A stretch of DNA of 64,000 nucleotides. Origin: Moniliella sp. 'wahieum' (taxonomy: Eukaryota; Basidiomycota; Moniliellomycetes; Moniliellales; Moniliellaceae). The notes under the pieces were generated by a model, which had not been told where the DNA came from, did no database searches, and worked only from the letters and a program-made list of their open reading frames with translations. The stretch covers positions 1 to 64,000 of the forward strand of contig RSEE01000053.1 of the NCBI GenBank assembly GCA_003971905.1. The letters run 5' to 3'. Made by a program: the position numbers and the translations under genes. Below, in pieces: positions 44,734-56,808 of the stretch. Within the stretch, counting starts at the first letter, position 1, and the number at the start of each line of letters is the position of its first letter.

Positions 44734-47174
44734 TCAAGTGTTAAACCCACTCCCCCAAGCTGGCGAAGTAGACCGTGCGCAACTCGTCCAGACCGCCTGG
44801 AGTGCCTCGTTAGGCAACTTGCTTTCGCGCTGGGTGGTTAGCAGGCCATTAGTTTCTTGTTCGCAATCGGCCAGTTGGGTGTACACCATGCCACACAGAT
44901 GGGTTGCTCCAGCCGCCTCTTGCCCGCGTACTCCCTGAGCAGGACACTTGGACAACGCGTAGTCCAAGCCCCCCTCGCGCTCTGCCACCTTGACCCCTAC
45001 CAGCGCCAGAGCCACGCGTCGGATTCGCGCAAGCAGGTCTTGTGCCGAGGAGGCTGTCGTGTACCCCCATTCGGCACCGCTGTAGTCGCCTCCAATACCG
45101 AGATCTTGTCCGCCAGAGGCCGAGACTTCTTTCGCCTCGGGCTGCGCTTGGGTGGTGAAATGTTGATCCCGCCACACTCGGTGTTGAGGACAGGCATGCC
45201 GGGCACATACCCCCGTGGCAAGGGTGCACCTGTAAACGTGGTGCCTGCTACGGCCGCCTGCGCCGTGCCGGGTGACGGTACAAACATCGCCCGACGACCT
45301 TCATCCTTGATCCCCAAGATTGCGTTCCGTTTGGCTCGGCTGGGAGGAGGTGGCGACACGTCTCGTAAATGTGCCATCGCTGTAATCGTGGAAGGAGGCA
45401 AAGTCACCAGCGACATGTTGCCAGCCACAGTTATCGTTGACGGGACGGGTGGGATCGAGGTGCTTGGTCAACTGGACCAATTGGCCAATATGCTGGCGTT
45501 GGCGCAATGCCAGCTGGGTCAGCTGGCCCTGCTCATCGCGTTGTTCCAGATCGGTGTAGGCCCAACTTTCATTGACCGGGGTCCAGGCCACGATCGACGC
45601 ATGGTTCCGGTCGCGCTGCATGGATTCCGTCCACTCTTGTTCGATCCGCTCTGCGTACTCCTCCGACCACTGGTACGCATTGGCAAACTCGCCCCAGACT
45701 GAAGAAGAGAGCAGTTCGAGCACAAGTTAGCGTTTGGCTCGTCACCTCGAATGAGAGAGAGAGAAAAAAATATGCGTACCCAAAAACCCAAGACGATCAG
45801 CCCAGTAGAGGAACCGAGGATCCTCAACCTTTTGGTGCTTGCGCACCCCATCAAAGCCCATCGCCTTACCCACTCAATGTCCCGCTTCAGCGCAAGACCC
45901 GTATTGATCCCCTTGGTCCCTCCCACTGCTGCGTCATCAGGGGGGGTGAGGTTGGTTTCTGGCCAGTAACCCTGGTCGAGCATGAGGCAGTGGAAGTAAG
46001 GTAGCCATTCAGGCGGAAGGCACCCTTGGGCTGTACCTCTTTGTCCCCCACCTGGCGCAGAGGCACAGGGTCCCATTCAAGCGAGCGGGCACCAACGGTG
46101 GTACGCACCACATCTACCACTTCACCATCTGCATTGGTCAGGGTGAGCACCGTCATACAAAATCGGGTGCAGCGGGGACCACAGTGCCACTCCGTTGTCC
46201 GACCAGGCCGCTTGCTGCAGCACCGTGTCTTCCCCCCGAAGCCGCGCATCACGCCACGATTTCAGCACATTCGTAGTGGTGGACGAAGCAGGGTGGGCTC
46301 CGACAAAGGCCGAAGGCAACTGGGCTTGCACGGTAGAAGAAACAAGGAGGGAATGGGTGAGCGTCGGAGGCTCCGGCAGCAGTTCCGTCGATTTCAAAGG
46401 AGACACCGCCACTGGTTTGGACGTTCCCAGAGAGTGCCGGCGAGAGATACCTCTGCAGACGCACGAAGGTCCGCGCCTTGCCCCCGCCCTCGACTGCAAC
46501 CCAGGCGAGCAGGTCGCCCTTGAGTATGTCGGTACGGAGGATAGTGTGAGCGGCCGAGATGCGCGCTGGCGATTCTCCCGAGCGAGGCGATGCTTCCATC
46601 CATACACTCTGCCAAATTCCGCTGGTAGGAGTGTAAAATCGAGGCGCTACCGTCCAGAACCCAGTACTGTTTCCCCGCGGCTGGGTAAGGTCGAAGGGCG
46701 AGTCACGACGTGCACCGTCAGACGGTAGCTGTGGCCCTGACGCTTGAGGTACGAGGTGATGGGAAAAGAAAAGGGAACGTGACCTCCTTTGTGCTCTCCA
46801 ATCTTCTGACCATCAAGGTAAATGGAGCACTCGTAATCCACCGCACCAAAGTGAAGGGAGACATGTTGCGTGGCAACTTCCTGGGGCAAGAAGAAAGTGC
46901 GTTCGTACCATAGATACTCATGTGCCTCATGGGGAGCATTGATGCCCGACGCTGGGGACTGGAAGGCGTAGGGTACCGTGATGGTGCGCTGCGCCTGCGC
47001 ACCAGCCTGGGCGGGGAGCCCGCTGGCGCCCCAGCCAGCCGCTGTGCCCTGGTTCTCGTCATCAAACAGCACCGTCCACTCGCCGTCGAGCAGCGCAAAG
47101 CGCGTCGAGTCGTGTACCCAGTCAGGACGGGGGTAGGTCTTCGCACTGGTCGGCTCCCAGGAGAGGTCGGACAT
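44734..47174 (-). CDS. GH2 glycoside hydrolase (beta-galactosidase/glucuronidase-like)
   Basis: ATG 47174 ([19 protein letters not shown]). The N-terminal sugar-binding domain is clear: [49 protein letters not shown] and [14 protein letters not shown], then [10 protein letters not shown]. The immunoglobulin-like middle follows ([31 protein letters not shown]). The barrel begins [19 protein letters not shown]. An 81-base intron (45779 to 45699) precedes [31 protein letters not shown] carries the acid/base Glu and [10 protein letters not shown] the nucleophile Glu. The end is [20 protein letters not shown] and TAA 44734. Domain order and both glutamates fit GH2; the substrate cannot be fixed. 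No signal peptide is visible, so it may act inside the cell. Only 155 bases separate its start from the stop of the next gene upstream. Confidence 0.9.
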
Positions 47175-47300
47175 GGTGGTGAGCAACTACGTGGTAGAGC
47201 GAGCGAGCGACTGCGAGCGACTCTGGACGAGCGACTGTATCAGCACGGACCCCAGGGGTGCGTATGTAACCTCAGGGATGAGCCTCATCGATCAGCGATC

Positions 47301-47310
47301 ATCACGTGAT
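47301..47310. promoter_or_regulatory. ATCACGTGAT palindrome in the GH2 promoter
   Basis: A perfect 10-base palindrome containing the E-box CACGTG lies 127-136 bases upstream of the GH2 start, within the only 155-base gap between GH2 and the F-box gene. Cbf1-type bHLH binding is plausible; function not shown. Confidence 0.45.
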
Positions 47311-47328
47311 GCCACCCGTTTTCGATGC

Positions 47329-49598
47329 CTACGCTGCCTCCTCCTCGGGGTCGGTTCTACCTGCGGGTGGTTCAGCCTGAACTGCGTAGCCCTTCCGGAT
47401 CACAAGAAGTCCCCTGAAGGAAAGGGATTGAACAAAAGAAACACAGGATGAGTTACGTGGAAAAACTGCGGACCGGCGAGTAGAGAAAGCCGTGCGGTGG
47501 CGGGCCGGAATGTCGTCCACCGTGCCATAGCGCAAGTTGAGCGACTGAGACCGCACCATGTCCAGCCGGTTCCATTTGCCTTGGGTGCGTGCTGTTGCCT
47601 GTCGTAAACTGAGCACAAGGAAAAAGCGCATGTGGGGCATGGTCGGGTCCAGCACATCCGTTACCGCCACCACGGGACCCGGGTACTTGGCATACTCAGC
47701 TTCCCTCTCAGCCTCCTGCACCGCGCTCTGTCCGTCGTCTCCCTCTGCGCCATCGCCAGTAGGGTGCATCAAATCATACATCTTCAACGAAGCATAGAGA
47801 GCCCACTTGCCCACGGCCGAGCCTCGTTGCCGCATGATCCACGGATGGTGCAATTGGCGCACCTTTTCCTGAGGCGTATCGGTAGTTTGAAGAGACAAGG
47901 CCAGGCCTGAAGGGTAAAAACGCAAGTAACGAAAGTACTCGATCCGCTGTAACACCCGAATCCACGACGACGACTCGGACTGGCCATCCCGTAGGTAATG
48001 ACACGAAGCAATGTACACCCCGCCCGTGCGGACACGCGGTTGGTGCATAGGCAAGCCGTGGACTGTGCCATAGGTGGTTCGAATCAGAACTTGCATACTT
48101 GCCCACTCTTGGGCGCGAAGCATGAGCGTCTCCCGTTCACGTTCCGCCTCACGTGCCTCTTTTCCCTTCAAGTGAGCCTCTTTCTCCTTCTTCTCAATGG
48201 GGGGGGGGAAAGTGGCATCGGGTGCGGGCAGATCCATGTGCGCTACCTGGGGGCCGGTATACACGTGCCGTACCGCTTGTCGCCACAAAAGTGGTTCCAG
48301 AGACAAAAGGCGTACTTTCCAACAAGTCCGAGCAAACGTCTCGAGAGACGTCACGTCATACCCTTGCTGCTCGGTTTCGGGCTCGCGAGCAGTAGCGGGG
48401 GGTTGGAGAAGGGGACGAGTGCTCTCGGATTTGCTGCCGGACCGTTTCCCCTTGGCTCCGTGGGCCGGCGGGGGAGAGCCTAATCCTTCCTCTACCACAT
48501 CCGTCTCGGCCGGATCTTGGAAAGGAAGGTGCCTCACGCCAGTGGATTGAGGAAGGGAAAGGACGCGGGTCAAGATCCCTAGTAATACTTCCTCGGGAAG
48601 CGTTGCAAGGGGACACGGAGCGTCCCGATCTGCAGGAGGATGGTGGTCATGCTTCCGAGTCGCTCTAGTTTTTCGGTGGCTGTGACAGGCTCCAATGGTG
48701 GTCCCAAGCGAGTTGGGTCGATGGCCTGGTGGGTGGTCCCCTGTGCAGCCTCGATCTCAGCTTCCCGAGCCAGACGGGCCCGAAGCGCACGAGCCTCGTC
48801 CATTATCCCGCTCAGAGGCCCTAACGCAATATCTTTTCTGTACTTGGAAGTGAGATCACTGGATGGAAGCTCATGCGAAGGAAGAATGGCAGGCGGGGGC
48901 GAAAGGTGAGAATCTGCAGGCGGCTTGGAAGAGGTCGCCGTGGCCTCCGGATCGAGGGGCGGTACATCAAGGTTCATCCCATCCGTTGCGTGAGCAAGGG
49001 CGGAAATTGCATCGTCGTCGTGAGGAAGGACAGGAGCTGAAGCGCGGGTTCCTCCCCTGTACCACCGAAGAGGGTAGGGCAGCACGGCGAACTTTGCGTG
49101 CCAGGCGTCGCAAGAAGCGGTGAGGGTCGGGCATACCATTGTGAGGAGGGCGAAGGGGGAACATAGCCGCAGGATCATTGGCTACCACGACGGCACGACG
49201 AAAGGTGCGGTCCACACTCTCGTCGGCACGGAAAGCAGAGCGATAAAGTCGTAGGGCAGTGTCGAGATCGCCGCTTCGCTCAGCAAGAACAGCGTCGACG
49301 TACGTGCCCAGGACCGACTCGGGGCCAAAGAGGCCGAGCACCTCCTCTGCGACGTTGGACTCGAGCCCGGCCTTCCGGTCCACGTCCACGCCCAGTCGTC
49401 GTGCGACTCAGATGCGGAGCCGTCCTCGGCAGCCTGGGCATCTGCCGCCGGTGCTTCCCCCGACGTCCACGGCGTGTCGTGGAGCTGGAAGGCATGGCGC
49501 TGCTGGCGGATGTCGGCGGCCCACTCGGCACGGAACGCATCGAGATCGCTCGCGCCGGCCTGGGTCCGAGCGGGTGCAGCTGCGGACCCGGATGCCAT
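47329..49598 (-). CDS. F-box protein of the Hrt3/Pof7 (FBXO9) family
   Basis: ATG 49598 (MASGSAAAPARTQAG) leads to DLDAFRAEWAADIRQQRHAF and a TPR-like segment (AVLAERSGDLDTALRLYRSA, FRADESVDRTFRRA), as at the N-terminus of FBXO9. The F-box follows (ATLPEEVLLGILTRVLSLPQ ... LETFARTCWKVRLLSLEPLL, WRQAVRHVY). The family-specific C-terminal domain is recognisable: QPRVRTGGVYIASCHYLRDG, VLQRIEYFRYLRFYPSGLAL and SLQTTDTPQEKVRQL, later MPHMRFFLVLSLRQATARTQ. An intron (donor GTAACT near 47458, acceptor CTTCAG near 47412) probably precedes the last exon; TAG at 47329. These proteins are substrate receptors of SCF ubiquitin ligases. The order TPR, F-box, Hrt3 domain is complete. Confidence 0.87.
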
Positions 49599-50887
49599 GA
49601 TGGGGCAAAACTGGAGGACAGGGAAGGTGGTTGCGCTTGTGCTCTCCACCGTCCCGTCGGCACAGCGTCATAACACCACACCACCACACACTAACCAGAG
49701 ATAGAGGGGTGGATACTTTTGAAATCAAGTGCGGCACACCGATGAGGCAATCTCAGCGCCCCGCCCAGGCCACCGAGACGCCCGGTGCAACCCAATCCAC
49801 TCCGCCGGCAGCGGAATTCGCCACCGAGACGCATTGCCGGGGCTGGTTACCGCCCCCGTGCCCCTTCTCAAACGCTTCGGCTGCCCCAAGCAATGTTCAA
49901 ACGTTCAACTGTGGGGCTTGCGACATAGCGCTTCGAACAGGGTAGGCCCGAGATATACGCAGTGGGCGATGGCGAGGTGCCTTCATCTCTAAGGGAGCAC
50001 GCCAACAGAGAAAGACGAACCTACGTCCTCAGCCATACACCATGGGCCTTGGCATTGATCTGCTTAACAATGTCCGGTCTCACCGTGGGAGCTTCTTGAG
50101 AAGGGTACAGACTTCCTCTGGGTTCTTACTGCATGGTGCGCGCTTGATTGGTTCCTCGAACTGCCCAGTAGCCGCAGATGATATGCATTGGAAGTGTTGG
50201 GCACCGAGGGTTTCTGGTAGAAATGGTTCCAGTCCCCAGCACTATGCTAGGGGCCACTTAGGATAACTATAGGTCCGTGTTGGCCATATGGTGACTTATT
50301 CGTATCAGAGATCTAACGAAACTTAGAGACACCTGCATTTGATACTACATTGACATTTGTCCCCGAGTAAAAGCTACCGCAGGCTACCGCTCGACCCCCG
50401 TTGACTATACGTTGACCGTCCAGCCCAGAAACCGGAAGAGAGAGGCTGAAAGAAGCGCATAGGAGAGTTGCTTGCAGTACTATAGTAGAAGTCACTATAG
50501 TCAGGCCTTATAGCTTGGCCATATATAGCCAGACCCATAAGCCAGCTCATAGTGTCTCTACGAAACCTCCCGTGGCTTCATTAGCTTGGTCAGGCTCAGG
50601 CTGAGCGGTTGAGCGCCGGTACTGTCAATGTTGCAACCAGACAGCATATCACCGGGCCCAGCCGGCACACCGGGAGTGGGTTACTAGTTTACTCCAGGAT
50701 CCAAGTACTGAGCGCAACAGATTAATAACCCGGTTCGGACACTGGCGCTGTGCTGCCGTCTCGGCCCCCATTGAACTGAGCTGATAATTCACTATCGTAT
50801 AACAACCCCGGTCCCGCTCTGTTCTGACCGATACTCGATACCCACCCACCACCCCAGCCCCAAGCCCTCCACCTGCACTTAGTCCTG
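49599..50887. other. divergent spacer, F-box gene / Mia40 gene
   Basis: No gene recognised. It must hold the promoters of the minus-strand F-box gene and the plus-strand Mia40 gene. Short inverted words (ACTATAGT, TATATAGC) lie at 50480-50530. Confidence 0.5.
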
Positions 50888-51681
50888 ATGTTCGTTCGTG
50901 CCTCTTCCTCTGCTCGGTCTGCTCTCACAGCCGGTGTGCGCTTCGCCTCCACACGTGCCGCTGCGCCCGCTGCGCCTGCTGCCCCGGCCCCCGTGATGGG
51001 CCGACGCGTCGCCACCCCCTGGCCACCCTGGGGGGAGTGGCCTACCTCGCCTCCGGCCCGATCAGCTGTACCTCGAAAGTCGCGGGAACTATGGTGAACG
51101 TCTGGGTCACTACGCGGTCGAAGCACAGGGTGGTACGGTGCCGGAGAAGCGCGGGGCATGGCACGACCGTATTGGCAAGCCCAAAAGACCCCGGCTCCTG
51201 CGACTGAGGAGCCCCCCCGTCGTTCACCAAGCCTACCCGCGCTGCTTGGCACACCCGACTTGGCCTGATTCCTGAGCAAGTTATCATCGTCCAGTCAGCT
51301 ACCGTGACACCGGAAGGTAAGCCTGGCCACTCTCTTTTTTTCTCTTTGACGCACTGCTAACCCCTTTTCTGGTCAGATGCAGATGAGGGAGAGGAAGACG
51401 TGGACGTCACTGTGCTTGTGGCCGAGGTGGCCGACATTCTTGCGGGAGACGAGACGCCGTTGGCCTTCGAAGCAGGCGAAGTCAACTGGGAAAGCCCTTT
51501 GTTGGCACCTAAGCTCAGTGGCCCGTGCGCCGAGAGCTTCAAGACGGCCTTCTCGTGCTTCGCCACGTCCGAGACCGAGCCCAAGGGCGAGGATTGCCTG
51601 GATGCGTTCAAGGCCACTCAGAAGTGCCTTATTCACAATGACGCGATCGATGCAGCGGCCGAGGCGTCCGAGGAGGAGTAG
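50888..51681 (+). CDS. Mia40/CHCHD4-like intermembrane-space protein lacking the CPC motif
   Basis: ATG 50888 opens a mitochondrial presequence (MFVRASSSARSALTAG, VRFASTRAAAPAAP); VATPLATLGGVAYLASGP, read after restoring a C in CCCCC near 51012, is the inner-membrane anchor. NYGERLGHYAVEAQGGTVPE and an acidic linker follow, with a 60-base intron (51317-51376). Exon 2 holds the core: GPCAESFKTAFSC, then SETEPKGEDC and LDAFKATQKC, two CX9C helices with family spacing, ending in an acidic tail at TAG 51681. In Mia40 the position before GPC reads NWDCPCLGG...; here it is NWESPLLAP, so both cysteines of the redox-active CPC are replaced by Ser and Leu. Mia40 oxidises imported cysteine proteins in the intermembrane space; this protein should fold but lack that disulphide. 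It is either a redox-dead paralogue or a divergent Mia40. Confidence 0.85.
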
Positions 51682-52652
51682 CTTTCCCCAAGTACTTCTT
51701 CGTCAAAGTCCTCCTTCTCTCGGCGTGACGCTTATGAATGGAATGTGTGAAATGAACGAATGGCTGTCTAGTTATGTCCTTTTCGGGGCGTTGTGGTACT
51801 GGTGGGTTGACTCGGCTGAAGCGCCGACGTCTGGTTCTGTGCTGTCCATCTTGATCGACTTGAAGCTTGATCCCCATCCAAAACGGGTGGGCTGGGCGGG
51901 CTGGGCGGGCTCTAGCACGTGTGCACAGACCAGGCTTGGGCGACGCTCCACATCAGATAGATGAGCTCATCACTCAACAGTTCAATTTTCAATTGATCAA
52001 TTAATCAATGATCGATGATCGGCGGCGCGAACTGAACTGCTCATTTAAAGTGAGTGAGGTGAGATGATCGATGATCGATCATCAGTACCTGTACCAGTGG
52101 GTTATTCTGCCAGGCAGGCTCAGCTTGGTGCAGCACGCGTCTAGCTGGTGTCTCCCTGTCATCATCCCCATCATCATGTTCCTCCCATCCATCCGCTCCA
52201 CGTGATGTATGAGCGCTGCGTTCCAATAGGAGCAGGGGAGCCTGAGCTTCGGGTTTCATTATACGACGCATGGACGTTGAACTAAGAGAGGTCTTCACGA
52301 CGCAAGCAAGAGGCATGGTAAAAAGATGGCAAGGATAATAACCAAGCAGACAAGTAGGAGCCAAGATCAAAGCGAAAAAAACGAAAGGAGAAGCAGTGGG
52401 AAACCTCGCGGCCGCCAAGGGAACGTAGGATCATGTTGACAGCCTCCGGGGCTGGAGACCCATGTCTGGGGAAGACAACGTCATCCGGCAGGGCATAGGT
52501 CAAAAGGGTGCGGGTCAAAAGGAAGTTGGGGGCGGATCCGAGAAAGGGAGTGATACGACCAAGCCGAGAAAGCAATCCAAGGTGGACCGTGAACGCGTCA
52601 ACCGAAAAAGAGTGTGATAGATGGCCATGACCATGATGCATGATGATAACGA
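51682..52652. other. convergent spacer, no gene recognised
   Basis: Between the stops of the Mia40 gene and the membrane-protein gene. GATCGATGATC/ATCATCGATC words recur at 52006-52022 and 52062-52084. Nothing else is seen. Confidence 0.6.
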
Positions 52653-54656
52653 TCAGGCGTGGTGATCATATGCATCGGGGTAGCCACCTGGCTCAGTGTA
52701 GCCTACCACTTGGTCTTCGTTCGACACCAACGACGTTCCAACCGATTGGCCCGAAACGCCCGACTGGGGCCGAGCAGCTCCTACCAGTGTGCGCGGGCCG
52801 GCAGAGGCCGTACGAGCATGGGTGTTCCCCACTTCTCGCTGGGCAACCGAGGTGGACCGCCCATGTCCTCCGGCGGGAAGGTCGTCGGTAAGCCCTGCGG
52901 CAGTAGCGGCTTGGTAAGCAGCAAAGCCTTGGTCAACTGGCTCGGCCGCGGGGAAATCAGCGGGCGTCCATGCCTCGCTCGCCCTGGGCTGATGGCCAGC
53001 CGGCCGCGCATCCATATCGGCCGACCAAGGATCATCCGCCGCGTCGGCGACAAAAAGGGGGTGTTGGCCTTGCGCTTCGGGCTCGGCAATCACGTGGGTC
53101 GCTGTGTCTGTGGTCGTACTCTCCTCTGGCAGGTAACAGGTTGGGGGCCGTACCGTTGGTCCTCCGATTGCGTGTAGGCATGGCCAATGGGTCCGTTGGA
53201 AACCATAGCACCATCATCGTACGCTGCATCGTGGGAAAAGGAAGTATCTGCGTAGGCAAGGCCAAATTCCTGTTGGGGCGGCATGGGAGACTGGCCCGGG
53301 GTCAGATCCAGATCAAAGGGGTTGGTCGCCTCGGAGGGAGTGATGACCGAGTCATGCGGCCCAGGGGCAGCAGACAGGGGATGACTTCCTCCGGGGATTT
53401 CCAGTTCAATTGCCTCGGCCGAAGGAAGCGGACGAGCGCCCATTTTCTCTTCGGCCGACATGACGGCAAAGTCGTCTAGATCCTCCATGTCGTCGTCTTC
53501 CATCCCACGACGAGCAGGGGCAGGGGGGTACCACGATTGTTTCAAGTTGGACCCGGAACCGATGACGCCCGTCGAGGAGGAAGCACGATGAGACCGATCG
53601 CCAGCCAAGGGGGAGGGCACGGTAGGGTCGTATGCCGAGACGCGTGTGCCTGGAGCAAAGGAAATTTGGGAGGAGCGCTGACCTGCGTTGTTCCACTCCA
53701 TGTCGTTGCTCGCACCGATGCCGGCACGGTTGTGCAGCCCATAGTCTACCGAGTACGAAGTGCCATGCATCCCTGGACCAAACGTGCTGCCGGGGCGAGA
53801 CTGCGAGACGTAGGAAGCCGGGCGGGAACCCGGAACAGCACCGTGACGACCATCTCCACCTGCGTTCCAGTCGATGGAGATACGGCTCATGCGCTTGTCC
53901 ACCTTCTCGGCAAAGTCGGCCGTCTTGTTGTTGCGATTAATGTGGAGTTTGCGGATGACCAAAGAAACAACCACGACAAGCACAATGAGCGGACACACAA
54001 TTGCCGCAGTCTTGCCTGCACCGGTCAAGCCGCCCGAGGCGTAGAAGACGGAGATTACCTTGTCGCTCATCGACGGATCAGAAAAGGCGTCCTTGGGGGG
54101 GTTGTGACCCTTGCTAGGCGCAACGTACATCGCGGTCCAGGTGGGGCCGGTTGGGTTGGCCGTGTCCCACGGCTGGTTGCCCGAGGTGACAATGTTGATG
54201 TACAAGCTCTGGTTCTGTGAGGTATGCGGGTCATCAATCCACCACGAGGGAGCGAGCTTAACCGAGGTAGAGCCCTTGTCGGCGGGGATGGAGCGCCATC
54301 CATGGATAGGGAGAAGGAGGGACGACTTGTTGAGGGCATACAGGTACATGTCCAGCGTGCCGCCGCTGTTCTTGAAGCAGGTTTGTCCCAAGAAATGGTG
54401 GTCTTGACAGAGGTATCAACGAGAGCGCCGGCGGCGGGGGCGAGGTAGCCCTCGGCAAGGAGGCATTGGGTCTGGTTGACTGCGTGAGACGTGGTCAGGA
54501 TGCAGCTGGAGAAGACGGGCACAGGACAGGGCGAGAGGGGAACCTACGTGCACGCTTGCCCCAGACGGGCGGCTGGGGGCGGGGCTTGGGCTGGTGGTTG
54601 AGGCGGTAGTTGGACCAGCCGGCGGAGAGGACGGCGTCCTGGTTGGCAGCAGGCAT
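52653..54656 (-). CDS. single-pass membrane protein with conserved fungal juxtamembrane motif
   Basis: ATG 54656 (MPAANQDAVLSAGW); a 68-base intron (54547 to 54480; GTAGGT...CGCAG) joins KRA to LNQTQCLLAEGYL. Restoring one G near 54389 gives the ectodomain TTISWGQTCFKNSGG, TLDMYLYALNKSSLLLPIHG, VKLAPSWWIDD and NQSLYINIVTSGNQPWD, a small beta-rich, N-glycosylatable domain. The transmembrane helix is AAIVCPLIVLVVVVSLVI, then a basic stop RKLHINRNNK and FAEKVDKRMSRISIDW, a motif I recall from many basidiomycete single-pass proteins. The cytosolic tail is Ser/Gly/Pro-rich with an acidic DDDMEDLDDFAVM patch and ends VGYTEPGGYPDAYDHHA. No classical signal peptide is seen at this start, so an upstream start or signal-anchor insertion is possible. 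Function unknown; a surface sensor or adhesin role would be inference. Confidence 0.72.
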
Positions 54657-56795
54657 TGCGCGCGGGCGTGAGGAGATGTGGGAGGGTGGGGATGGAGGGG
54701 GCCGAGCCAGCGGCGGCGAAGGAGAGGATGGATGGGGTGAGGTTGGGTGGATGCTGGCGGCGACGGCTGATCTGAGGCGAAGGGCTGCTGGGTAACCCTA
54801 AGGGTGCCCAGGCGTCCAAGCCGCCGCCGCGCCTCGGGGCGCGTGGCCGGTGGGGCGGGTGGTTATGTCAGCAGATCGGCGGCCTATCCCAGGCACTCGG
54901 CCGCTGTGATCCGCGCGCGCGCGCCCGGCAGCGGTGGACCCTGGCGCAGCCTGGCACCAGCGGCAGCAGGGCGCTGATCGGCATCCCGACAGCGTGTGGC
55001 TGCCCCCATGCCTCCCGCGGGGGGCACTGCGAAAGTGACTGCGGGAGTCCGCAGCCTGCCACTCCAGCCCCAGCATACTCAGCCTCAGGCCTGAGAGGCC
55101 AGCCGCCGTCATGCTCATGCATCATGCATCATGCAGGACTGAAATTTGCAAGGAACGACCAATGACCCATCCGACGCTATAGCACAAAGCAGCAAGTAAA
55201 ATCCAAGCATTGTCCAACTCCATCGATATGAACCAGCAGCATCCACTGGTTCTCCGCTCCACCACTCTTGCCCCAAAACGTCCATTGCCACGCCATACCT
55301 ACTATACTACAACCGTATCATTGACAGAGCCTAAGGCTGGGACCACGAAACGCTGCGCCTAAACCGACCCGTTAACGCATCTCCTGCGTGTGCTGCTTGG
55401 TAGCGCCAACCCCGCTTAAGGAAACAGGGGAATCGCCAGCAGATCAGATTGGTGATATGGTATCCTCTCCAGCGTGAAACGGTGGACCGGCGGAACGATG
55501 GCTACGGTGGCGACGATCGTCCAGCACAAGCTGGGGCGAGAAGCCCCAGCAGCTGACCGGGCCGTAGGCCCGACGGTGGTCTCCTTGTACCTACTATAAC
55601 AACTTTCCCGCCCACCGGGGGTGTTGTTTTTCGAGATAAAGTAGTTCCAGCTGGCGCCTTCGATCATCTCGCTGCAAGTAACAACGTGTACCGTGCTTTC
55701 TCAAATACCACCGTCCCCCATCGGCTTTTGTACGGGGCTTCTGAATCCACAATATAGTGATAGTGACAAGATAATCGGTTGGACGTTGAACGTGTTGAAC
55801 TTGAACGCGTTGAACGTTGAAAGTTGACCTTTTTCTCCAGTCCAATCACAGTCTCGATCGACGCACGTCCGTTCCGTAAGTTGAGGGTAAGGCTCGGCAG
55901 GTCCCCACCCAGCTTCTCACAGAAAACTCACGCGCGTGGCGAGACGTCCATCTCATTTCCCAGAATACATGGTAAAATGTCGTCCTCGTCTCCGGCACCA
56001 TCACAACCTGCCCAAATCCACAATAAGAAACCGTCGGGTCCGCAGCCCCGCGGCCGTTGCGCTCTATTAATCAGTGTGGAGATAAGGAAGAGAGGGAGAG
56101 TCCCACACCCTGCAGATGATCATCTGGTGGAATTGTTGCTACCCGAAAAAGTATGTCTTCCTCTTCTTGTTCACACGTTCACATCTGGAGAAACCCAGAA
56201 CTCGGGGTCGGGTCCACGTAAGACCCACACAGTTCTAATGATTAATGACGAATGAGGGATGTGTATCCAATGTTGAAAGCGGTGGTCAAACATACAAGTG
56301 GGCGACTAGGTTAACACTCTCTCCCACAGCCCCGACGGATCATGGTCAATCCGCCCCCTCTCAGATGTAGGCCTGAGGCCTCAATATCAATTAAGGTAAA
56401 AAGGTAGGAGTTATATACAAAGGTATATATAGGCGCGGAAATGGTGCAGCACAGAAAGCAAAAAATAGGACCACACACGTGCAGCACATCTGTCACATGT
56501 CAAGCTTCAAGTCTCTCACACCCACCCAAGGGCCTAAGGCCTAAGGCCTCTAATCATTAATCACTTCGAATATGTCCGCTGTGAAATGGATAGTGCGGGA
56601 GAGAAAAAGAAATTCAGTGGCGTTGCCCTGCAGGCGTGTGCATATACCCTGTACATTTCCTGACATGCGGTTGTTGCTTGTGTGGGTGGAGCGTGGAGCC
56701 GTCTTTCTCCACTGTCTGTTGCCTAGAAGAGCATATTCGCAAACTTAATAATCGAGATCGAGAGTGACTAGTGACTAGCAGTGACTAGTGCTAGT

Positions 56796-56808
56796 GATAA
56801 TCGATAAT
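56796..56808. promoter_or_regulatory. paired GATA-factor-like sites upstream of the OPT gene
   Basis: GATAATCG-ATAAT gives two GATAAT cores in 13 bases, next to CTAGTGACTAG iterations. It is 0.9 kb upstream of the ATG, so linkage to the OPT gene is tentative. Confidence 0.3.
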
